A DNA stretch of 64,000 nt from a virus. Each line of letters begins with the position of its first letter. Position 1 is the stretch's first letter. Location of the stretch: IMG/VR virus record IMGVR_UViG_3300006921_004083, positions 1 to 64,000 of that record; one strand, written 5' to 3'. The position numbers and the translations under genes were made by a program. The notes beneath the pieces are model-generated. The model saw only the letters and a list, made by a program, of their open reading frames with translations, did no database searches and was not told the DNA's origin. Shown piece after piece: positions 27,995 through 35,850 of this stretch.

Positions 27995-29200
27995 ATGGGT
28001 TTTACAACATTGGTGGATTATAGTAGACAATTAACTCAAACACCGAATACTAGTGCGGAGTTCTCAGGAAATACAACAATTCTTGGTTCCTTAATATTAA
28101 ATTCTATTATAGATGTTAATGGATCTACATACTGTCCAATAACATGTTATCCTTATTATTCTTATTTGTTTATGACAGGTGGAACCCTAACAGATTCACA
28201 CCAAAGATATAACCCAATTACACATACATGGGAGGTAAACATGCCAGACCCAACAGATGCTACTGCGACTGAATATGTTAGAAATCTATATAAGATTAAT
28301 CTAAGTGACGCTGGACAAAACGGTCAATTTGGTGCGTTCGCACAACAAAGTGTTTTTAGATATAAATCTAGTGATTTAACTAATATTGAAAATAGTGGTT
28401 CTCATAATCCAGCTTCCGTTATGATTTTTGGTAGTGGAACCACATCTTCTAGTACTGGGTTCACGGTTTCTAATTTTGATGGTACTCTAGGAATGACTGG
28501 ACTTACTGTTGATGATGCTATGAATGTTATTGTTGGTGACATGAGACCTTTAGCACAATCTCATATTTGGTTGAGGGGGAATACACTTAATAATGTTGAA
28601 TCTCATAAAACTTTAATGATTGGTTCTGACGGTCAAGTAGGGGTAAATGCTTCTAACAGAGCAATAAAAATGAATATAGATTATGAATATGATAGTTCAT
28701 GGTTATATGATCTTAAGCCTGTTCAATTTGAGTTTAGGAAGTTTCCTGGAAATACACAATATGGTTTTATTGCTGAAGACGTAGAAGAAGTTAATAGAGA
28801 ATTAGCAATATATGAGTCGGACGGAAGACTGAGTGGTGTTAAATACGAAGTAATGGCTCCGGTTATTCTTAAAGAATTAATATCTTTAAGAAAAAAAGTT
28901 GACCCTTCATTTAGAAAAACTTATGAGGAGGATAAAGTAAAAGTAGTTTCTAATGATTATGAAATAATATATGATGGTACTATAATTGCTCGAGGAGGTG
29001 GAGATATTAAATTAACAATTTCAGATTCTATATCGGGTATTGTTAGAATTAAATCTTTAGCTAATACTTTAGTTTCCTCTAAAAGGTTAATTGACGAAAA
29101 ATGGAGTGAAATGGAATTAGAGAACGGTAGTAGTATAAGTTTATTGTGTCATAAAGAATTTGTATATATACTTTCTTCAGACGGAGATAAAATTAAATAA
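27995..29200 (+). CDS. Fiber-like protein with S74 intramolecular chaperone domain
   Basis: This 401-residue protein has a beta-rich N-terminal part and a peptidase S74 chaperone region from about residue 218. Landmarks are an SNRAIK start with the Ser/Lys pair, then YDLKPVQFEFR, GFIAEDVEEV and a helix ending LKELISLRKKV near 300. S74 domains help trimeric fibers fold and then cut themselves off. Here about 100 more residues follow the S74 helix, which is not the usual arrangement. It follows the neck gene by six bases and meets the SNF2 gene tail to tail with an 8 bp overlap. Confidence 0.72.
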   Translation: MGFTTLVDYSRQLTQTPNTSAEFSGNTTILGSLILNSIIDVNGSTYCPITCYPYYSYLFMTGGTLTDSHQRYNPITHTWEVNMPDPTDATATEYVRNLYKINLSDAGQNGQFGAFAQQSVFRYKSSDLTNIENSGSHNPASVMIFGSGTTSSSTGFTVSNFDGTLGMTGLTVDDAMNVIVGDMRPLAQSHIWLRGNTLNNVESHKTLMIGSDGQVGVNASNRAIKMNIDYEYDSSWLYDLKPVQFEFRKFPGNTQYGFIAEDVEEVNRELAIYESDGRLSGVKYEVMAPVILKELISLRKKVDPSFRKTYEEDKVKVVSNDYEIIYDGTIIARGGGDIKLTISDSISGIVRIKSLANTLVSSKRLIDEKWSEMELENGSSISLLCHKEFVYILSSDGDKIK

Positions 29201-30962
29201 GTTTTATTTGGTCTATTAAACTCTCAACTATATCTTCTTCTGAATACTCACCCATAATCGTATCAATATTTTTTTGTTTAGACTTTAACGATTTATAAAT
29301 TATTTCTTCGATAGTTTTATCAAAAATAGGATAATAGACATTAACTTTTTTATCTTGACCAATTCGATAAGCCCTATCTTCGGCTTGAGAGTGGGATTTT
29401 GGAACCCAATCTAAACTGTTCATTATCACAACTTCTCCTTTAGTTAGGGTAATACCAACCCCTGCCGATATAATATTACCAACAAATACTTTTATTTTTG
29501 GGTCAGTTTGAAATTTCTCAACACTCTCCTCTTTTTCTTCCGCACTCATGGATCCATTATGTCTTACACATTTTTTAGGGAAAGCGTCCGCTATTTTTTG
29601 TTGCTCATCGTTAAAGTTTGTAAAAATTATGACTTTTTTACCTTGTTCGATTAAGTCTTTTGTGAATTCTATTGTTGATGTTGTTTTTTCTTCTGCTAAA
29701 AATTTTCGTAAAGTTACTAGTTTTGTCATGTGTTCTGCTAAACTAGCGTGCCCATGTTTTAACGACCATGATTTATATTCACCCATTATTTCTTGATATC
29801 CAGATGCGTTTTGTAGTTGATGGTACACTGGAGAAACTATTTTAGGTGGTAAATCTAATATATCTTCTTTTTTTCTTCTAAGAATTGAATCTTTTGTGTA
29901 TTGGTGAAGTTCCTGAAGGTTTGAGGCCCCTTTAGTGTCCCACACTAATCTACCTCCTTGTCCTCTAAATTGTTTACCTTCACAATATCTTTTAACAAAA
30001 TGTATCCAGTCTTGTGATACATAAGACTTACAAACTCTTAATAAGTTATAAAAATCTATTGGTCTATTAGCAACGGGTGTACCAGTAAGTAACCACACCC
30101 TTTTAATGTTTTTGACAAAATCCATAACTAGTTTAGTTCGTTTAGAAGAGGTGTTTTTTATTGCGTGAGCCTCATCAATAATAATTAAATCAAACTTTGA
30201 GTCTAGAATCTCACTCTTTTCTCTTTTCGACACACTTTTATTCTTGGTTGGTAAAGAATGAAAATTCTTCAATATGTCATAGTTAATGATTGTCCACTTT
30301 TCATTAGAATCCCATTTTTTCCCAGAGACTATAGAAATACCCGAATCATAGTTCTCAATTTCTTTTTTCCAATTTAATTTAAGTGAAGAAGGACAAATAA
30401 TAAGTATTTTTTTTGACTCACTAATCATTGCCGCTAACACAGCTGAGGTAGTTTTACCTAATCCCATATCATCAGAAAGAATAAACCTATCATACTCTAA
30501 AAGTTTTTTTATTGCTTCTCTTTGGTGGACCATGGGTGGACGACTACTAAATTGTCCAAAATCTATTCTTTTTACTTCATTCTTTTTTTTCTCTTTAATG
30601 ATAAATTTTTTAGGTATCCATATCATTATGGGGTTTTTTTGTTTTTCATTAAATTTAGCCATCACATGAAGTGTGTCGTCACCATTTGCCAGTATTTTAA
30701 CAAGTGTAAATTTTTTGGGTAAGAAAATTAATCTATGTTGCTCTTGTAATTTTGTGGCAAAATAACTTGATACAGTTATCTCTTTTTCTAGAACTATGGG
30801 TTTCTTTCTATAGTTTTTTTGAATATACTCTATTTGTTTAGGTGTTGGGTTGAATGAGCCTGAAGTTTTTATACGAGATTTAAGACTAAGGATATAGTCA
30901 TTTTCACCTCCATAGGTTCTAACTAAAGATATATAATCTTTTATACGATTTGGATCAAGCAT
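29193..30962 (-). CDS. SNF2-family DNA helicase/translocase
   Basis: This 589-residue superfamily 2 ATPase has Walker A in DDMGLGKTT (164-172), the DEAH box at 263-266 and the SNF2 motif VI RAYRIGQ near 545. The N-terminal 140 residues form an accessory part. SNF2 proteins translocate on double-stranded DNA; phage versions may remodel forks or recombination intermediates, a role T4 gives to UvsW. It is the only large minus-strand gene inside the plus-strand structural region and has its own upstream region (30,963-31,074). Its direction suggests independent, perhaps early, expression. Confidence 0.9.
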   Translation of the reverse strand: MLDPNRIKDYISLVRTYGGENDYILSLKSRIKTSGSFNPTPKQIEYIQKNYRKKPIVLEKEITVSSYFATKLQEQHRLIFLPKKFTLVKILANGDDTLHVMAKFNEKQKNPIMIWIPKKFIIKEKKKNEVKRIDFGQFSSRPPMVHQREAIKKLLEYDRFILSDDMGLGKTTSAVLAAMISESKKILIICPSSLKLNWKKEIENYDSGISIVSGKKWDSNEKWTIINYDILKNFHSLPTKNKSVSKREKSEILDSKFDLIIIDEAHAIKNTSSKRTKLVMDFVKNIKRVWLLTGTPVANRPIDFYNLLRVCKSYVSQDWIHFVKRYCEGKQFRGQGGRLVWDTKGASNLQELHQYTKDSILRRKKEDILDLPPKIVSPVYHQLQNASGYQEIMGEYKSWSLKHGHASLAEHMTKLVTLRKFLAEEKTTSTIEFTKDLIEQGKKVIIFTNFNDEQQKIADAFPKKCVRHNGSMSAEEKEESVEKFQTDPKIKVFVGNIISAGVGITLTKGEVVIMNSLDWVPKSHSQAEDRAYRIGQDKKVNVYYPIFDKTIEEIIYKSLKSKQKNIDTIMGEYSEEDIVESLIDQIKLI

Positions 30963-31074
30963 GCATTATTTATATTATATTGATCAATTAAATAATTATT
31001 AATAGTTATTAGTTATTAGTGGCGTGCTTAATGCTAAATATTAATTATAACTAAGTCAAGAGTATTTATATTAT
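30963..31074. promoter_or_regulatory. Divergent region between SNF2 and the gp14-position gene
   Basis: 112 bp, AT-rich, with a short direct repeat of GTTATTA near 31,006-31,018. The plus side has TATTTATA at 31,063. No clear promoter is readable on the minus side. Confidence 0.45.
31063..31070 (+). promoter_or_regulatory. TATTTATA promoter motif
   Basis: Exact motif, four bases before the ATG at 31,075. As at 15,773, the distance leaves no room for a leader. Confidence 0.55.
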
Positions 31075-31599
31075 ATGACACCTAATAGACCTAATAAAGT
31101 TCCGATTACAAGACTAACTAAATTCTTTGATGAAATTGATTTTGATTTAGAAATTGGTTTTGGTAGAGAGTATATGGAGGGAGACCTTAATATGACTATT
31201 GTGCTCTATAGTGTTGATATTGAAAAAACAGATACAGATGATGTTTATAAAGAAGTTAAGTCACAAGATATTAGGTTTTTCCCACCTATTGAGTTACAGG
31301 TTAATCTGGAAATAGCACCAGGAGAAAATCAAACATACGATAATGGTAGAATGAGATATAGAGATTATGGTAATATGACTTTTAATGTTTATCAGAAACA
31401 GTTGGATGAAAAACAATGTGAAATAAAATATGGTGATTATATTGGATATAGGGACACAGAAGATAATATGAAGTTTTGGACTGTAGTTAATGATGGAAAA
31501 ATATTCTCAGATAACGAACATACAGTATTTGGATATAAAGGAGCGACTAGAACAGTTGAATGTACAACTGTCGATCCTAATGAATTTGAAGGAATATAA
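31075..31599 (+). CDS. Putative neck/connector protein in the gp14 position
   Basis: This 174-residue beta-rich protein lies between a gp13-like gene and a gp15-like gene, where T4 encodes gp14. It has an EIKYGDYIGYRDTEDNMKF segment near residue 117, reminiscent of the platform segments of connector proteins, and no enzyme motif. It starts without a Shine-Dalgarno sequence right after a TATTTATA motif and is two bases from the next gene. The gp14 role is inferred mainly from gene order. Confidence 0.45.
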   Translation: MTPNRPNKVPITRLTKFFDEIDFDLEIGFGREYMEGDLNMTIVLYSVDIEKTDTDDVYKEVKSQDIRFFPPIELQVNLEIAPGENQTYDNGRMRYRDYGNMTFNVYQKQLDEKQCEIKYGDYIGYRDTEDNMKFWTVVNDGKIFSDNEHTVFGYKGATRTVECTTVDPNEFEGI

Positions 31600-31601
31600 T
31601 A

Positions 31602-32726
31602 ATGGGTATACCGAAGAAATTTTTGAAGAATATAAACATTAAGCCAGCTTCCAGGAATCACGAAAGAAGAATGGAGTTATGGCAAGAAGGTATGGATGCT
31701 AGTGGTACCTTTGTACCTAAAGGTGTATTATATGAAGATATGGACAGAGACTTAATTAAGTTAATAGAGGAAGACTTAATGGTGTCAGTAGATGGAGAAA
31801 AAGTACCGGTATTTTTCTTGACTATACAAAGATGGGCTGAATTTGCTAGAACGTGGCAGTTTACTGATAAGAATAGAAATGTACAAATGCCTTTTATTAC
31901 AATAGTTAGAAATCCTGATATACAATTTGGTACAAATCCAGTAACACAATACACTATTCCACAAAAGAGAAGATTTGATTATATGAAGGTTCCAAACTAC
32001 GATGGGGATACCGTAGGGTATGATGTGTATAGAATACCTCAACCTATCGCGGTAAACCTAACATACCAAGTAAGATTTTTTAGTTATAGAATGAGAGAAC
32101 TGAATAAATTTAATAAGATAATAATGCAAGCTTTTCAATCTAGACAAAAATATATTAAATGTAATGGACATTTTTTTCCTGTAGTATTAGAGAGTATTGG
32201 AGATGAAAGCACAATAGACCAATTCGAACAAAAAAGATTCTATGTACAAAACTTTGAGATGCAGTTACAAGGGTACATAATGGATGAAGAAGAGTACGAA
32301 GTTACACCAGCCATTAAAAGAGTAGTTTCTTTATTTGAAACTGAACCTAATGTGGTCCCTAGTAGGAATCAAACAGACGGACTAAATCCTGAGCCAGAAC
32401 TAGTGGAGTATACAACAGAGTTAATATGGGAACCAGCTTCCCAACCACCAGCGATATCAGTACTTACTTCGGAATTTATTATTGACCAAAGTGTCTTATT
32501 AACAGAGTATTCATTAAATAACGCTAGGGATTGTGTACAAATAAATACAGGATGTCCCGCTCAATCTCCTAAGTTTGAAATATCTGTAAATGATGGATCC
32601 TCGTATACATCAGTAGCCTTACCACTCCAAGTCTTACCAGGATATATAATAAGGGCGACCATACTACCAATCGACTATGATATAGACTCTTCTGTTACAG
32701 TTAGAGGTTATATTAACGTTATTTAA
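31602..32726 (+). CDS. 15: Tail terminator/sheath stabiliser, T4 gp15-like
   Basis: This 374-residue protein contains a central segment (PIAVNLTYQVRFFSYRMRELNKFNKIIMQAF, split here as PIAVNLTYQVRFF and MRELNKFNKIIMQ, about 148-178). A later FEMQLQGYIMDEEEYEV follows near 223. Both correspond in order and spacing to gp15 of T4, which caps the tail tube and sheath and joins the head. T4 gp15 is 272 residues; the extra C-terminal 120 residues here look like a beta domain (Pro-rich linker, then ISVNDGSSYTSV). Its stop overlaps by 4 bp the stop of a convergent small gene. Confidence 0.6.
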   Translation: MGIPKKFLKNINIKPASRNHERRMELWQEGMDASGTFVPKGVLYEDMDRDLIKLIEEDLMVSVDGEKVPVFFLTIQRWAEFARTWQFTDKNRNVQMPFITIVRNPDIQFGTNPVTQYTIPQKRRFDYMKVPNYDGDTVGYDVYRIPQPIAVNLTYQVRFFSYRMRELNKFNKIIMQAFQSRQKYIKCNGHFFPVVLESIGDESTIDQFEQKRFYVQNFEMQLQGYIMDEEEYEVTPAIKRVVSLFETEPNVVPSRNQTDGLNPEPELVEYTTELIWEPASQPPAISVLTSEFIIDQSVLLTEYSLNNARDCVQINTGCPAQSPKFEISVNDGSSYTSVALPLQVLPGYIIRATILPIDYDIDSSVTVRGYINVI

Positions 32727-32896
32727 TCATTGTAAAGATCATCCTTTTTTTTATAACGAAGATTAGAACAATTTTGTATAATTAGTTTTTCTACAAATGC
32801 GAACATTTTAAGTCCATTAGTCTCACAGTAGGATTTTAACACGGAATGTGTTTTTGTATCTATTTTAAGGTTTTTATTACGTTTTGGTTTACTCAT
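32723..32896 (-). CDS. Small ribbon-helix-helix-like protein (57 residues)
   Basis: A minus-strand frame of 57 residues starting MSKPKRNKNLKIDTKTHSVL and continuing through KSYCETNGLK and FVEKLIIQN. A beta strand with basic residues, then two helices separated by an NG turn, matches the CopG/Arc-type RHH layout of small phage DNA-binding proteins. It is convergent with the gp15-like gene, and the two stop codons share TTAA (4 bp overlap). TATTTATA ends one base before its ATG. It may be a transcriptional regulator; RHH proteins normally bind DNA as dimers. Confidence 0.6.
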   Translation of the reverse strand: MSKPKRNKNLKIDTKTHSVLKSYCETNGLKMFAFVEKLIIQNCSNLRYKKKDDLYND

Positions 32897-32897
32897 A

Positions 32898-32905
32898 TAT
32901 AAATA
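32898..32905 (-). promoter_or_regulatory. TATTTATA motif before the RHH-like gene
   Basis: On the minus strand TATTTATA is one base from the ATG of the RHH-like gene. Too close for a normal promoter, so chance is possible in this AT-rich gap. Confidence 0.35.
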
Positions 32906-32974
32906 AGTATGAAAAAAGTATGATTCTTTTCATACTAGACCAAAAAAGCCTTCGTACTTTGATAAAAATCATAG

Positions 32975-32982
32975 TATTTATA
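32975..32982 (+). promoter_or_regulatory. TATTTATA promoter motif before the first tail sheath gene
   Basis: Exact motif followed by ATAAAACC, 41 bases before the sheath ATG at 33,024. A similar gap of 42 bases occurs before the tail tube gene. Confidence 0.65.
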
Positions 32983-33023
32983 ATAAAACCAAGAATAATA
33001 TTTAATTAAAAATAAATTAAGAG

Positions 33024-35825
33024 ATGAGTACAAATCAAGTAGTAGTATCACCGGGTGTTTATACATCAGAGAAAGACCTTTCTTTTGTTGCAGCAAGTGT
33101 GGGTATAACAAGCCTAGGGGTAGCAGGAGAGTCTGTAAGAGGACCAGCATTCCAACCTATATTCGTTGGAGATTATGACACATATACAACTTATTTTGGA
33201 GGACAAAATACAGGTGTGTTTACAATAGGTGCAACCAAAGTACCTAAATTTGAATCAACATACATTGCGAGACAATACCTAGAAGAATCAAATAACATGT
33301 ACATGTCACGTGTATTAGGACAAACTGGATTCGATGCCACAGAAGCATTAGTAATTAATGTAAAGGCGGCATCTACAGATCTAGAATTAAAAGATGACAA
33401 TACAGGTAGACCTGTTTCAGGTATGACAGCTTGTGTTATTAGATCACGAAAATCCACTACATCGACAGGAACCTATAGCCAAGCGGCGGTACAAATAGTC
33501 TTAAAAACTAGTGGTGCTCAAGAAGGACCACAAAACGCCGGGTCACCTACAGAACCAATTAATTCTGGTTATGAGTTAGGAGGTGAATCTCAAACTGTTT
33601 TAGCAACTAGTGTTAATCCTTATGTATATGGTTTATGGAGAGACGCATCAGATGATTTTGTTGTTGAGGCAAAGGCACCTGGTACTGGAGTTGTAAACTC
33701 TTGGGTAGTTAACTTTAATCCTAATAGTAATAACTACATATTGAAAGTTTTAGGGAGGGATCCTTATTACGATGGTACAAACAACCCTGATGCTAAACTT
33801 TATGTAGAACAATTCTATCCAAAGGCGATACAAGAACTAGGTAAATCTTTTGGTGGGTCAGCAACATATAACTATTTAGACACAGTTAGAGATATTGCTT
33901 GGTACAACATTCCAAGTGGATGGTCTAATTATACAGATACTTGGCAACCAATCGCTACTGCAGACGGACCAACAACTCCATGGATATATTCAGAAGTTAG
34001 GGGTACAGAAATTGTTAAATTATTTAGAATTATTACAATAGCTGATGGAGACACAGCTAATAATTTCTTAAAATTTAGTATTGTTAACATTGATATAGAT
34101 AATGTTACTTTTGATTTAGCGGTTAGACAATATAGTGATACGGATGCTAAACCAACTATTTACGAGCAGTTCAGAAATTTATCTATGAATCCTGTGAGTC
34201 AAAACTACATAGGGAAGAGAATTGGGACCCTAAATGGTGATTATCCTTTAAGGTCTCGTTATATAATGGTTGAACTTGACGAAAACGCACCAATAGATGG
34301 ATTACCATCAGGTTATGGGGGTTACCCACAGACGAACTATCCTAACTTAAGTGGATTTACTGATGGTCCTGCGTTGGCACAAGCGGCTCCAGGGGCTTTA
34401 CACACCAGAGTAGAACCTTATGTAACTTATAATATAGCATATGATACTATCACAGATAATATTAGAAAAACTTATTTAGGACTTTCTAGTAAAGTAGGAT
34501 ATGACCAAGATATTTTTGATTATAAAGGATGTTCAACTGCACTTGGTACGGCTTGTGCGGCGGCATGGACAGGACATACATACGGATTCCACTTAGACAC
34601 AAGAGCTTCCGGTACCACTTTCTTAAATAATGGTAATAACGGTGATTATAGAGTATGGTTTTCAGGTTCAGTAGGAAGTTTCCCATTCTTTACAACTACA
34701 AGTCAATACGCTGGTACGAATTGTGCTGGTAAGTATTTCGGACCAGGATGTGATGATGGAACGTCCACAACTCTTAATATTTACTCTAAAAAACAATATA
34801 GAAAATTTACTGTAGCACCATATGGAGGACATGACGGATGGGACACTAGTAGAATAAATAGAAGTAATACAGACGTATTCAAAGAAAACAGTACTAGCTA
34901 TACACCAGGATATGGGTCTGGAACAACATCGGTTGCGAATTCAGGGGCATACTCATTCAACAAAAATACTGACTGGTATTCTTATAATACTAATATACAA
35001 AAATTTGCTAATCCTGAAAATGTTGATATTAATTTATTCGCTTCACCAGGTATAGATTATACAAATAATCTTACATTAGTTAATGAAACAATTGAAATGA
35101 TTGAAGATGATAGAGCAGATTCACTTTACCTTCTTACAGCTGAAAATTATAAAGACCAAACAATCTCAACTGCGGTTGACGCTTTAGACGATGCGTCTTT
35201 AGATAGTAACTATACTGCGACTTATTGGCCATGGATACAATATAACGATACTGAAAATAATGTAAGAATTTACATTCCACCAACTGCGGAAGTCTTAAGA
35301 AATATGGCATTAACTGATAATGTTGCATTCCCTTGGTTCGCAACCGCAGGTTATAATAGAGGTATTGTTAAGGCGACTAGAGTTAGAACTAAACTAACAC
35401 AAGATAATAGAGATGACTTATATGAGGCACGAATTAATCCAATTGCAACATTTACAGCGACTGGGCCTGTTATATGGGGTAACAAAACATTACAAACTAG
35501 TTTATCAGCTTTAGATAGGATTAATGTGAGAAGATTATTGTTAAGGGCTAGAAAATTAATTTCAGCAGTAGCAGTAAGATTAGTCTTTGAACAAAATGAT
35601 GAAGTTGTTAGACAAGAATTCCTAAGTCTAGTTAATCCAATTTTAGAAGACATAAGAAGAGATAGAGGTTTAACAGACTTTAGAGTTGTTGTATCAAGTG
35701 ACCCTGAAGAAATCGATCAAAACAAATTGACAGGTAAAATATACCTTAAACCAACTAGAGCTTTAGAGTTTATCGAAATTGAGTTTAATGTTACACCAAC
35801 AGCAACTAGTTTTGATGACATATAA
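33024..35825 (+). CDS. 18: Tail sheath protein, T4 gp18 family (first copy)
   Basis: This 933-residue contractile sheath protein begins with the family start VVSPGVYTSEKDL and a GPAFQPIFVGDYDTY segment. The C-terminal domain is the conserved one: ALDRINVRRLLLRARKL, then FEQNDEVVRQEFL, LVNPILEDIRRDRGL and TGKIYLKPTRALEF. Sheath subunits surround the tube and contract on infection, linked through C-terminal arm strands. T4 gp18 is 659 residues; the extra length lies in middle domains that face outward. A second sheath-type gene follows after 25 bp. Confidence 0.93.
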   Translation: MSTNQVVVSPGVYTSEKDLSFVAASVGITSLGVAGESVRGPAFQPIFVGDYDTYTTYFGGQNTGVFTIGATKVPKFESTYIARQYLEESNNMYMSRVLGQTGFDATEALVINVKAASTDLELKDDNTGRPVSGMTACVIRSRKSTTSTGTYSQAAVQIVLKTSGAQEGPQNAGSPTEPINSGYELGGESQTVLATSVNPYVYGLWRDASDDFVVEAKAPGTGVVNSWVVNFNPNSNNYILKVLGRDPYYDGTNNPDAKLYVEQFYPKAIQELGKSFGGSATYNYLDTVRDIAWYNIPSGWSNYTDTWQPIATADGPTTPWIYSEVRGTEIVKLFRIITIADGDTANNFLKFSIVNIDIDNVTFDLAVRQYSDTDAKPTIYEQFRNLSMNPVSQNYIGKRIGTLNGDYPLRSRYIMVELDENAPIDGLPSGYGGYPQTNYPNLSGFTDGPALAQAAPGALHTRVEPYVTYNIAYDTITDNIRKTYLGLSSKVGYDQDIFDYKGCSTALGTACAAAWTGHTYGFHLDTRASGTTFLNNGNNGDYRVWFSGSVGSFPFFTTTSQYAGTNCAGKYFGPGCDDGTSTTLNIYSKKQYRKFTVAPYGGHDGWDTSRINRSNTDVFKENSTSYTPGYGSGTTSVANSGAYSFNKNTDWYSYNTNIQKFANPENVDINLFASPGIDYTNNLTLVNETIEMIEDDRADSLYLLTAENYKDQTISTAVDALDDASLDSNYTATYWPWIQYNDTENNVRIYIPPTAEVLRNMALTDNVAFPWFATAGYNRGIVKATRVRTKLTQDNRDDLYEARINPIATFTATGPVIWGNKTLQTSLSALDRINVRRLLLRARKLISAVAVRLVFEQNDEVVRQEFLSLVNPILEDIRRDRGLTDFRVVVSSDPEEIDQNKLTGKIYLKPTRALEFIEIEFNVTPTATSFDDI

Positions 35826-35850
35826 CAAGTAGATAAAATTTTTGAAATAG

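Noticed and set aside
32898-32905. TATAAATA on the plus strand as a T4-type late promoter
   Set aside because: It faces no plus-strand gene closely; it is the complement of the minus-strand TATTTATA copy.
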